This document shows, piece by piece, positions 1 to 6,393 of a DNA stretch of 6,470 bases. A program made the translations under genes and the position numbers. Numbering within the stretch: the stretch's first letter is position 1; every line of letters begins with the position of its first letter. Where the stretch lies: positions 1-6,470 of the forward strand of contig DCJB01000026.1 of NCBI GenBank assembly GCA_002317325.1, read 5' to 3'. This stretch comes from Bacteroidales bacterium UBA1711. Lineage in GTDB: Bacteria > Bacteroidota > Bacteroidia > Bacteroidales > P3. A model generated the notes under the pieces. It saw nothing but the letters and a program-made list of their open reading frames with translations, was not told where the DNA came from and did not search any database.

Positions 1-1170
1 CAGCACCTGTGTCCACGCCATGGCATGGATGCCTATGTGGCAGGCAATGTATGTGCCGGCGAGCATGACTGCAATACGCGCCAAGGTCCAGACGAAGCCC
101 AAATCCGTCCTGCCCAACGAAACCATAAGGATTCCCGCAGGATTGCCTATCGACTGGAAGAGTCCCCACAGCGACAACACCCGCACAAACCAAGCCATTT
201 CCATCATGTTGACACCATAAAGCAGCAGCGTGATAGGCTCGGCGAAGAGAAAGAAGGCCATGAAAATGGGGAAATTGACAAAAGAGAGCAGGTGGAGAAT
301 CTCGCCATACGAACCGCGCATCCTGCCCATATCCTCCTGAAACCGGGCAAAGGCGGGAGTTGCGACATTGGTGACGATGGGGTTGATGAGTTGAACGGCC
401 TTGTAAAGTAGTTCCTTGGCCAGATTATACACGCCCAGCACCTCCTCGCTGAAAAACCACCCAATCAAGAAGACATCCATCTTGCTTGCCGCATAATCCA
501 GCACCTGCGTAGAGAGCTGAAAGCCTCCAATCTTCAGCAAGTCCTTGATTTCGGAGAGGCGACAATGGAAAAGGATGCGATAGTGCCGCATTCCAGAAAG
601 GGCATACACCCCATGCGTCAGCACCGACTGGAGGAGCGCCCCATACACCAGGCTGAAGACCCCCAACCCCTTCAATGCCATAACGACAGTTGCCGCCACG
701 CTGATTGACACGCCTGAAATCTCTACGATAGAGATAAACCGAAAGTCCATGTCTTTGGTCTTGAATGTGTAGAACATCTTCCCAAAGGCGTTGGCAACCA
801 GCTGCAACGACAGCAGCGGAATAATGCGCAAGTACAGTTCTTGATGGTAGTAGCGAGCTATCAGGGGGGTGAGCGCCAGCAGCACCCCATACAGCACCAC
901 GCTCAGCAATAGGTTCAGCCAAAAGACCGACGAATACTGCTCGCGTGAGATGTCTTGCTTGTGGATAAGTCCCGTCGCCAAACCCAGGTTGGCGAAAATC
1001 TCGGTAAAGCCCAAAAACATGGTCGCAATGGCTATCAGTCCAAAATCCGCCTTGGTCAGGATGCGTGCCAGCACAAACAGTTTCAGCATCTGCAACACCG
1101 TTGTGGTGATGGTGCCTACGCCGTTCCACTTTACACCCTTGACCGTCTGCCCCCTAAGACTTGAGACCAT
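1..1170 (-). CDS. MOP-superfamily polysaccharide/lipopolysaccharide flippase (WzxC-like), 3' end cut by window edge
   Basis: Translating the minus strand from the ATG at 1170 gives 390 codons without a stop up to base 1, so the C-terminus lies outside the window. Proteins of this type are about 480-500 residues, so roughly 100 are missing. The start reads MVSSLRGQTVKGVKWNGVGT, the usual amphipathic opening of Wzx/WzxC-like exporters, followed by LARILTKADFGLIAIATMF and later GLIHKQDISREQYSSVFW, both typical of COG2244 proteins. Hydrophobic, membrane-spanning stretches lie roughly at residues 42-62, 82-102, 113-130, 145-168, 170-190, 295-315, 330-352 and 358-385. An in-frame TGA seven codons before the ATG fixes the start. 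Members flip lipid-linked glycans across the inner membrane; the substrate here cannot be told. It begins 40 bases after the small lipoprotein gene and is probably co-transcribed with it and lpxA. The family is confident, the exact role is not. Confidence 0.88.
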   Translation of the reverse strand, partial: MVSSLRGQTVKGVKWNGVGTITTTVLQMLKLFVLARILTKADFGLIAIATMFLGFTEIFANLGLATGLIHKQDISREQYSSVFWLNLLLSVVLYGVLLALTPLIARYYHQELYLRIIPLLSLQLVANAFGKMFYTFKTKDMDFRFISIVEISGVSISVAATVVMALKGLGVFSLVYGALLQSVLTHGVYALSGMRHYRILFHCRLSEIKDLLKIGGFQLSTQVLDYAASKMDVFLIGWFFSEEVLGVYNLAKELLYKAVQLINPIVTNVATPAFARFQEDMGRMRGSYGEILHLLSFVNFPIFMAFFLFAEPITLLLYGVNMMEMAWFVRVLSLWGLFQSIGNPAGILMVSLGRTDLGFVWTLARIAVMLAGTYIACHIGIHAMAWTQVL

Positions 1171-1210
1171 TACGTTGGGTTCACTTCTTCAACGCGGGTT
1201 GCCGGAGGAC

Positions 1211-1444
1211 TTAGTCAGCGTCCACGCACTTTTTCTCAATCAGGACGGTGGAGTCGTCGGTGGCTGTGACCATACAGTTCAAATCGGCGCAGGTGGGCCT
1301 GCCGTCGAGTTTCTCGTAACTTCTGCACACGGTCTTCACGTCGGGTCTCGACGAGAGACACAAACACCGTTTGGCTTTGGTTTTGCAACCGCAGACAACA
1401 CACACTGCCAGCAGAACAAATAAGAGGGCAAGAATCTTTTTCAT
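1211..1444 (-). CDS. Small cysteine-rich predicted lipoprotein, function unknown
   Basis: This 77-residue protein is not recognised as a named family. It starts MKKILALLFVLLAVCVVCGC, a short basic n-region and hydrophobic core ending in a Cys (residue 20) preceded by V-C-G. That resembles a lipobox, though Cys at the -2 position is unusual. If Cys20 is lipidated, the mature chain is only 58 residues. It carries six further cysteines (27, 29, 40, 52, 57, 73), enough for three disulfides, and a basic KTKAKR segment after the anchor. The gene lies 59 bases after lpxA and 40 bases before the flippase gene on the same strand, which suggests membership of the same transcript. The signal sequence, downstream ATG spacing and same-strand packing support a real gene. 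No catalytic motif is visible. It could be a periplasm- or surface-facing structural or binding peptide, but this is inference only. Confidence 0.72.
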   Translation of the reverse strand: MKKILALLFVLLAVCVVCGCKTKAKRCLCLSSRPDVKTVCRSYEKLDGRPTCADLNCMVTATDDSTVLIEKKCVDAD

Positions 1445-1503
1445 ATTGCGATTATTATGGGGTTTCTAATTGCTAAAGGTGGATTGGCTCAGCCCGACGG
1501 GGC

Positions 1504-2292
1504 TCACGACTGCCGCTTCATGAAGGTGTAGCCCTTCATCAACCCGGTGTTGGCGCTGCCGATAAAGCTCAGCACCTGCTTGCCCTCGTCGGTGTGGCCA
1601 TACTTCTCCTTGATTTCCTCCACGGCGTGGCTGATGGTGTAGCCCTTTTGGAAAACGAACCGATAGATGTCGGTGATGTTGTTAATGCTCTCGCGGGAGA
1701 AGCCTCGGCGCTGGAGTCCGAGCGAATTGACTCCGGCGTATGAAATGGGATAGCGGGCGGCCTTGACGAAGGGCGGAATGTCCTTGTCCACCAACGAGCC
1801 GCCGCAGGTGATGACGTGCGAGCCGATGTGGATGAACTGGAGACAGGCGGTCTTGCCGCCCAAAATCACATAGTCGCCCACCAGTATGTGGCCGGCGAGG
1901 GTGGCGTTGTTGGCAAATACGCAGTTGTTGCCAACCACGCAGTCGTGCGCCACATGGACGTAGGCCATGATGAGGTTGTTGCTGCCAATCACCGTCCGCC
2001 CCGAGGCAGAGGTGCCGCGGTTGATGGTGCAGCACTCGCGGATGACATTGTTGTCGCCTATCTCGCAAGTGGTATATTCGCCCGAAAACTTCAAGTCTTG
2101 GGGAATGGCCGAAATAACCGACCCGGGAAAGATATGGCAGTTCTTGCCGATGCGGGCGCCCGGATAGATGGTGACATTAGGCTCAATGATGGTGCCGCTT
2201 CCAATCTCCACATCATCGCAGATGGTGGAGAAGTTGCCTATCTTGACATTCTCTCCTAACTTGGCATTCGGGTTGAGGTCGTACAGTATCAT
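1504..2292 (-). CDS. lpxA: UDP-N-acetylglucosamine O-acyltransferase LpxA
   Basis: LpxA transfers a 3-hydroxyacyl chain from acyl-ACP to the 3-OH of UDP-GlcNAc in the cytoplasm, the first step of lipid A synthesis. The 262-residue length matches the family (E. coli 262). Residues 1-180 are left-handed beta-helix hexapeptide repeats and the rest is the helical C-terminal domain, with the RRGFSRE motif at 195-201. The catalytic His is His116 in VAHDC (E. coli His125). E. coli His122, His144, Lys76 and Gly173 correspond to His113, His135, Lys68 and Gly164, all present. Gly at the last position goes with a long acyl chain in E. coli LpxA, so a long hydroxyacyl donor is inferred. The position equivalent to E. 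coli His160 is Leu151 (CLQF instead of the usual HQF), which is odd. The ATG overlaps the lpxC stop in ATGA, indicating translational coupling. Confidence 0.96.
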   Translation of the reverse strand: MILYDLNPNAKLGENVKIGNFSTICDDVEIGSGTIIEPNVTIYPGARIGKNCHIFPGSVISAIPQDLKFSGEYTTCEIGDNNVIRECCTINRGTSASGRTVIGSNNLIMAYVHVAHDCVVGNNCVFANNATLAGHILVGDYVILGGKTACLQFIHIGSHVITCGGSLVDKDIPPFVKAARYPISYAGVNSLGLQRRGFSRESINNITDIYRFVFQKGYTISHAVEEIKEKYGHTDEGKQVLSFIGSANTGLMKGYTFMKRQS

Positions 2293-3203
2293 TTCGTTTC
2301 AAAGTGTTTGATAAGGTATCTGCTGAAGGCGGCGTTTGCCTTGTGTCCCGGTTTGTAGATGGTGAAATGGCCCACCATCGGAAAGCCCACTAAGCGTATG
2401 TCGCCTATGAAGTCGAGGAGTTTGTGGCGTGCCGGCTCGTTGGGATAATAGGGGTCTGTGGTGTTCAGCACCCCGTCGTGCACGCGAAACTGCGAAGCGT
2501 CTTTGCGGAAGGTGCGTTCCAGCCGCTTCAGCTGGCGAGACCCGAGGTCCTTGTTGACAAACACCAGTGCATTGTCGAGGCTGCCGCCCTTGATGAGGTT
2601 GAGGTGCAGCAGCGGCTCTATCTCGTGCAGGAAGACGAATGTGCGGCAGGGGGCGACAGCCGAAGCATACTGCGAGAAGTCGTCCAGCACCGCCGTCTGC
2701 CGGCCGATGACGCTGTTGGGGAAATCAATGATGCAATCCACCGAGAAGGTGTCGGCCGGCACCACATCGAACACCGACCCGGTGTCGGGGTTCTCGAAAT
2801 GAATCGGGGCGTCAAAACGGGCGGTGCGGCGCTCCGCTTCCAGCTCCCGCAGCCCTACCCGCTCAATCTGCTGCGTCCACGGGCGGGCCGACCCGTCAAG
2901 GATAGGCACCTCGCCTCCGTCGAGTTCGACCACTGCATTGTCCACCTGGCTGCCGTGGAGGGCCGACATGATGTGCTCGATGGTGGCTATATTGTGGCGG
3001 CCCCTCCCGATGGTGGTGCCGCGGGCCGTTTCGGACACATTGGTGGCCAACGCCGGCTGAGTGACGATGTTGAAACGGTCGGTGCGGCGAAAAGCAATGC
3101 CGAAGTCGGCCGACGCCGGCTTCACCGACACCGTGACCGTGCGGCCGGTGTGCAGCCCCATGCCGGTCAGCCTGAACTCTCTATTGATGGTCGTTTGCTT
3201 CAT
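2289..3203 (-). CDS. lpxC: UDP-3-O-acyl-N-acetylglucosamine deacetylase LpxC, stand-alone (no FabZ domain)
   Basis: LpxC is the zinc-dependent deacetylase that performs the committed second step of lipid A synthesis in the cytoplasm. The 304-residue protein has the full two-subdomain LpxC fold. The catalytic Glu76 and zinc ligand His77 lie in TIEHIMSAL. The other zinc ligands, His260 and Asp264, are in PARHKLLDFIGDI, and the catalytic His287 is in KPGHKAN. Conserved LDGSA (102-106) and SRTF-like CRTFVF (186-191) segments are also present. In most Bacteroidota known to me, LpxC is fused to a C-terminal FabZ dehydratase (about 460 residues); here the chain stops 17 residues after His287 and lpxA follows with no gap. 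The start codon overlaps the stop of the LysM gene (ATGA at 3203-3200) and its own stop overlaps the lpxA start (ATGA at 2292-2289). Identification is very secure. Confidence 0.96.
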   Translation of the reverse strand: MKQTTINREFRLTGMGLHTGRTVTVSVKPASADFGIAFRRTDRFNIVTQPALATNVSETARGTTIGRGRHNIATIEHIMSALHGSQVDNAVVELDGGEVPILDGSARPWTQQIERVGLRELEAERRTARFDAPIHFENPDTGSVFDVVPADTFSVDCIIDFPNSVIGRQTAVLDDFSQYASAVAPCRTFVFLHEIEPLLHLNLIKGGSLDNALVFVNKDLGSRQLKRLERTFRKDASQFRVHDGVLNTTDPYYPNEPARHKLLDFIGDIRLVGFPMVGHFTIYKPGHKANAAFSRYLIKHFETK

Positions 3204-4696
3204 GGAATAGCGTTGAAGTGGAAGTCCGTCATCCGATACAGCCTTGCCGACTGGTTCTCAAAGCCGTCGCCATTGTCGGTGTGCGAGAAAGAGAGCGGAC
3301 TCGTCATTCCGTCGGGGCATACAATGGTGGGCGACTTGAAGAAGTCGGTGCCCTTCTGCTGAATCCCCGTGACGAAGTAGAGTATTATGTCATTGGCCTT
3401 GGCGGCGTAGGCTGCCGAAGGCTCTGTCTTATAGAGTTCTCTGAACTGCTCCACAAACAAGCGCTGCTTCTCGTCGGCCATGTCCCACTCGCAGTAGAAG
3501 GTGTGGTAGCCGAGTGTCTGCAGCTGCGAGAAATCCACGTCTCCGTATAGCGTGGACCAGTCCTCAAAGGTGAAGAGTGTGGGGCAGTTGGGCTTGAAGG
3601 CCGACAGGCGGTTGAGCAGTTGGGAGACGAAGATGCGGTTGCGCGACTTGTCCTGCTCATACACGCTCACCACCGCCGCCCGAGGGCTCTTCTTGAGTGC
3701 GGCAAAGAATTTGGCCGACGAGTTCCAGTCCACCAGCAGCGAGTGCATCTCGGGGTGCTTCTCCAGTTCGGACCGCAATGCCTCTATGGCTGGCTTTTCG
3801 GCTTTCGCCTTGGAGTAGATGATATAGGCCGTTTGGTTGGAGTGATAGCGCAGCAGGGTCTTCACAACCTCGCGGGCGCGGGCCGCATCCGACGGCATAC
3901 ACTTGAACACGTAGGGGTTGCCCTGCACTATCTCGGCACGGTCGGCAACGGGGTTGACAATAAAAAGGTTTGCCTTCTTGGCCAAGGCTGCCGCCTTCTC
4001 AAAAGGCTGGCGGGTGAGCATGGCTATCAGCAGGTCCGACTGGGCCACATGGTGGCTCTCAAAAGCCGCCTCCACCTCCAGGTCCGAAGCCCCTTCAACA
4101 TCCACCACGTTCAGCGTCACACTGTATCCCGCCCGTTCCAGCCGCTCCAGCCCTAAGAGCAGCCCCTCATAAAACTGGATGAACTCAAAACTCTTATAGG
4201 TTATCTTCCCCCGCTGTTCCACATCGAATTTGGAGGTCGAAATCTTGTCCGCCATCGTCAGGTTCAGCGGAATCATCAGCGACACCACAATGCTGTTCGC
4301 GTTCACCCTCGGGCGAACCACCGCCTGTGGCGTCTGCGGGGCGGCGGGCGACGACACCGAGGCGGGCGCCTCCGACTCCGACACCACCCTTGCGGCCGAA
4401 GCCTCGGGAGCCGAGGTGCCGTCCGAGAGTTTCTGTCCACGGCAGGGCAGCCACACCGTGTCGCCTACCTGCAGAAAGTGGACATCCTTCTTCGTCACAG
4501 CCTCCACCTCGCGCAAGCCGTAGGCGCGCGCAATCGCATATACGGTCTGCCCCTGCTCCACAATGTGGACCAGATAGCGCTTGCCGCCCACCACCTGCAC
4601 CTTGTGGGAGACCTGCACAGCCCTCCCCCCGGGCATCTGCGGCCACGCAGCACCCATCATCAGGCAGAAAAGCATAACGGAGATTACTTTCTTCAT
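3200..4696 (-). CDS. Secreted LysM protein with type-1 periplasmic-binding (amino-acid ABC substrate-binding-like) domain
   Basis: The 498-residue protein begins with a signal peptide (MKKVISVMLFCLMMGAAWPQ, likely signal peptidase I since no lipobox is seen). A LysM domain follows at about 41-86 (YLVHIVEQGQTVYAIARAYG, then VGDTVWLP), expected to bind peptidoglycan. Residues 88-130 are a low-complexity Ala/Ser/Pro linker. Residues 135-498 resemble the Leu/Ile/Val-binding-protein fold: a segment around FYEGLLLGLERLERAGYSVTL, then DLLIAMLTRQPFEKAAALAK, NLFIVNPVADRAEIVQGNPY, and YIIYSK in the second lobe. There are no permease or ATPase genes nearby, so transport is not implied; E. coli LpoA shows that this fold can regulate cell-wall synthases, and a comparable envelope role is possible but unproven. 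It starts 65 bases after guaA, beyond a hairpin, and its stop overlaps the lpxC start (ATGA), tying its translation to lipid A enzymes. No clear Shine-Dalgarno site precedes the ATG. Confidence 0.9.
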   Translation of the reverse strand: MKKVISVMLFCLMMGAAWPQMPGGRAVQVSHKVQVVGGKRYLVHIVEQGQTVYAIARAYGLREVEAVTKKDVHFLQVGDTVWLPCRGQKLSDGTSAPEASAARVVSESEAPASVSSPAAPQTPQAVVRPRVNANSIVVSLMIPLNLTMADKISTSKFDVEQRGKITYKSFEFIQFYEGLLLGLERLERAGYSVTLNVVDVEGASDLEVEAAFESHHVAQSDLLIAMLTRQPFEKAAALAKKANLFIVNPVADRAEIVQGNPYVFKCMPSDAARAREVVKTLLRYHSNQTAYIIYSKAKAEKPAIEALRSELEKHPEMHSLLVDWNSSAKFFAALKKSPRAAVVSVYEQDKSRNRIFVSQLLNRLSAFKPNCPTLFTFEDWSTLYGDVDFSQLQTLGYHTFYCEWDMADEKQRLFVEQFRELYKTEPSAAYAAKANDIILYFVTGIQQKGTDFFKSPTIVCPDGMTSPLSFSHTDNGDGFENQSARLYRMTDFHFNAIP

Positions 4697-4722
4697 CTGT
4701 TCACATCAGAATTGGTTTTACA

Positions 4723-4754
4723 GCCTCGGCGGCCGGCCGCCCCGCCGCCGAGGC
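4723..4754 (-). terminator. GC-rich hairpin after guaA; possible terminator or attenuator without a U-tract
   Basis: A perfect 11-bp inverted repeat (GCCTCGGCGGC at 4723-4733 and its complement at 4744-4754) flanks a 10-base loop, seven bases after the guaA stop in the direction of transcription. It fills most of the 65-base gap before the LysM gene. The bases after the stem on the minus strand are TGTAAAACCAAT, not a T-run, so it is not a classical intrinsic terminator. It may reduce read-through, protect the guaA mRNA 3' end or mark a processing site. The hairpin is certain in sequence; the function is inferred. Confidence 0.5.
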
Positions 4755-4761
4755 GGAATGC

Positions 4762-6288
4762 CTACTCCCACTCGATGGTTGCCGGCGGCTTGGAGCTGAT
4801 GTCGTAAACCACGCGGTTGACCCCCTTCACGCGGTTGATAATGTCGTTGGACACCTTGGCGAGGAACTCGTAGGGCAGGTGGCTCCAGTCGGCGGTCATG
4901 CCGTCAACCGACTCCACGGCGCGCAGCGCCACCACGCTCTCGTAGGTGCGCTCGTCGCCCATCACCCCCACCGACTGCACGGGCAGGAGCATACACCCCG
5001 CCTGCCACACCTTGTCGTAGAGGCCGTTGTCGCGAAGTCCCTGAATAAAGATGTCGTCAACTTCCTGGAGTATGCGCACCTTCTCCGGAGTCACGTCGCC
5101 GAGTATCCGTATGGCCAGCCCGGGGCCGGGAAACGGGTGACGGCCTATCAGTTCGGGCTTGATGCCCAGCTGGCGGCCCACGCGGCGCACCTCGTCTTTG
5201 AACAGGCTGCGCAGCGGCTCGACAAGCTGCAGCTTCATGTAGTCGGGAAGCCCGCCCACGTTGTGGTGGCTCTTGATGGTCTGCGACGGCCCCTTCACCG
5301 AACTCGACTCAATCACATCGGGATAGATGGTCCCCTGTCCCAGCCACTTGGCATCGGTGATGAGCTTCGCCTCGGCGTCGAACACGTCAATGAAGGTCTT
5401 GCCTATGGCCTTGCGCTTCTTCTCGGGGTCCGAAACGCCCGCCAGCACCTCATAGAAACGGCTCTTCGCATCCACTCCCTTCACGTTCAGCCCCATATCG
5501 CGATAAGACTCCAGCACGCCCTCAAACTCGTTCTTGCGCAGCAGGCCGTTATCTACAAAAATGCAGTGCAGCTGGTGGCCGATGGCGCGGTGCAGCAGCA
5601 CAGCCGCCACGGTCGAATCCACCCCCCCCGAGAGGCCCAGCACCACCTTGTCGCCCCCCACCTTCTTGCGCAGGTCGGCCACGGTGGTCTCGATGAACGA
5701 CTCCGGGGTCCACGACTGGTCGCAGCCGCAAATATCCACCACAAAGTTCCCCAGCAGCGTCAGCCCGTCCGCCGAGTGATGAACCTCGGGGTGGAACTGT
5801 ATGGCGTAGGTCTGCTCGCCTTCAATCTGATAGCCCGCAAAGCGTACCGAGTCGGTAGAGCAGATGGTGCGGTAGCCCTCGGGCAGGCGCTCGATGGTGT
5901 CCCCGTGGCTCATCCACACCTGGCTGCCTTTGGCAATGCCCTGCATCAGCGGGTTGGTGACGTCAACCCATTGGAGGTTGGCACGCCCATACTCCCTGTT
6001 GTTGCTCTGCTGCACGCTCCCGCCGCCATACTTGGCTAGATACTGAGCCCCATAGCACACCGCCAGCAGCGGCAGCCGGCCCTTGATGCCGCCCATCTCA
6101 GGCACTGGCGCATCAGCGGCATTGCAGCTGTACGGGCTGCCCGAAAAAACCACCCCCTTCACCTCCGGGCCTATAGCCGGAACCTTGTTGTAGGGGTGTA
6201 TCTCGCAGTAGATATTCAACTCGCGAATCTTCCGCGCGATGAGCTGAGTGTACTGTGAACCAAAGTCTAAGATGAGTATCGTGTCCAT
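4762..6288 (-). CDS. guaA: GMP synthase (glutamine-hydrolysing)
   Basis: GuaA converts XMP, ATP and glutamine to GMP in the cytoplasm, the last step of de novo guanine nucleotide synthesis. The 508-residue length fits the family. The N-terminal class I glutamine amidotransferase domain (about 1-190) has nucleophile Cys78 in AVCYGAQ and the His166/Glu168 pair in FHPEVHHS. The ATP-pyrophosphatase domain has its P-loop SGGVDS at 220-225. The C-terminal dimerisation and XMP-binding domain includes GRHPFPGPGLAIRILGD (382-398) and ends SSKPPATIEWE. The frame is open for 36 more codons upstream, but the start MDTILILDFGSQYTQLIARK at 6288 is preferred: it matches family N-termini and lies just downstream of a promoter-like element, and the extension is low-complexity (Phe and Arg runs). 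It is first in a same-strand series, yet a hairpin separates it from the next gene, so it may form its own transcript. Confidence 0.97.
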   Translation of the reverse strand: MDTILILDFGSQYTQLIARKIRELNIYCEIHPYNKVPAIGPEVKGVVFSGSPYSCNAADAPVPEMGGIKGRLPLLAVCYGAQYLAKYGGGSVQQSNNREYGRANLQWVDVTNPLMQGIAKGSQVWMSHGDTIERLPEGYRTICSTDSVRFAGYQIEGEQTYAIQFHPEVHHSADGLTLLGNFVVDICGCDQSWTPESFIETTVADLRKKVGGDKVVLGLSGGVDSTVAAVLLHRAIGHQLHCIFVDNGLLRKNEFEGVLESYRDMGLNVKGVDAKSRFYEVLAGVSDPEKKRKAIGKTFIDVFDAEAKLITDAKWLGQGTIYPDVIESSSVKGPSQTIKSHHNVGGLPDYMKLQLVEPLRSLFKDEVRRVGRQLGIKPELIGRHPFPGPGLAIRILGDVTPEKVRILQEVDDIFIQGLRDNGLYDKVWQAGCMLLPVQSVGVMGDERTYESVVALRAVESVDGMTADWSHLPYEFLAKVSNDIINRVKGVNRVVYDISSKPPATIEWE

Positions 6289-6309
6289 TTTCAAGAGTAC
6301 ATTATTTTG

Positions 6310-6317
6310 CAAAGGTA
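6310..6317 (-). promoter_or_regulatory. Putative Bacteroidota -7 promoter element for guaA (TACCTTTG)
   Basis: On the minus strand the bases read TACCTTTG, an exact match to the TAnnTTTG -7 consensus described for Bacteroides sigma-ABfr promoters. It lies 21 bases before the guaA ATG at 6288, so transcription would begin near 6303-6306 and leave a leader of about 15-18 bases. No clear TTG -33 element is visible at the usual spacing; instead there are two T-runs on this strand (6320-6328 and 6339-6346). The short A-rich leader has no Shine-Dalgarno site, as is common in this phylum. It also supports the 6288 start over the longer frame. Confidence 0.6.
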
Positions 6318-6393
6318 AGAAAAAAAAATCATTCGGAGAAAAAAAAGCCGCCCGCCTTCCCGCCCTCCCCGCCCAAAACCACACCGTCCCCTC

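Noticed and set aside
425..1129. A 234-codon minus-strand frame starting at 1129
   Set aside because: It is the wrong frame of the flippase gene. The frame starting at 1170 gives a clear multi-span membrane protein with no stops, while this one gives a low-hydrophobicity Gly/Arg-rich product.
1491..1504. Small hairpin (5-bp stem, 4-base loop) at the lpxA stop as a terminator
   Set aside because: The stem AGCCC/GGGCT is short, overlaps the stop codon and is not followed by a T-run on the minus strand, so termination cannot be supported.
2424..3362. A 312-codon open frame on the plus strand opposite lpxC
   Set aside because: It lies antisense to an intact, motif-complete LpxC and crosses a gene boundary; no family features are visible.
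4879..6039. A 386-codon open frame on the plus strand opposite guaA
   Set aside because: It is fully antisense to a conserved GMP synthase and its His/Leu/Ala-rich product has no recognisable domain; the openness follows from the GC-rich codon bias of guaA.
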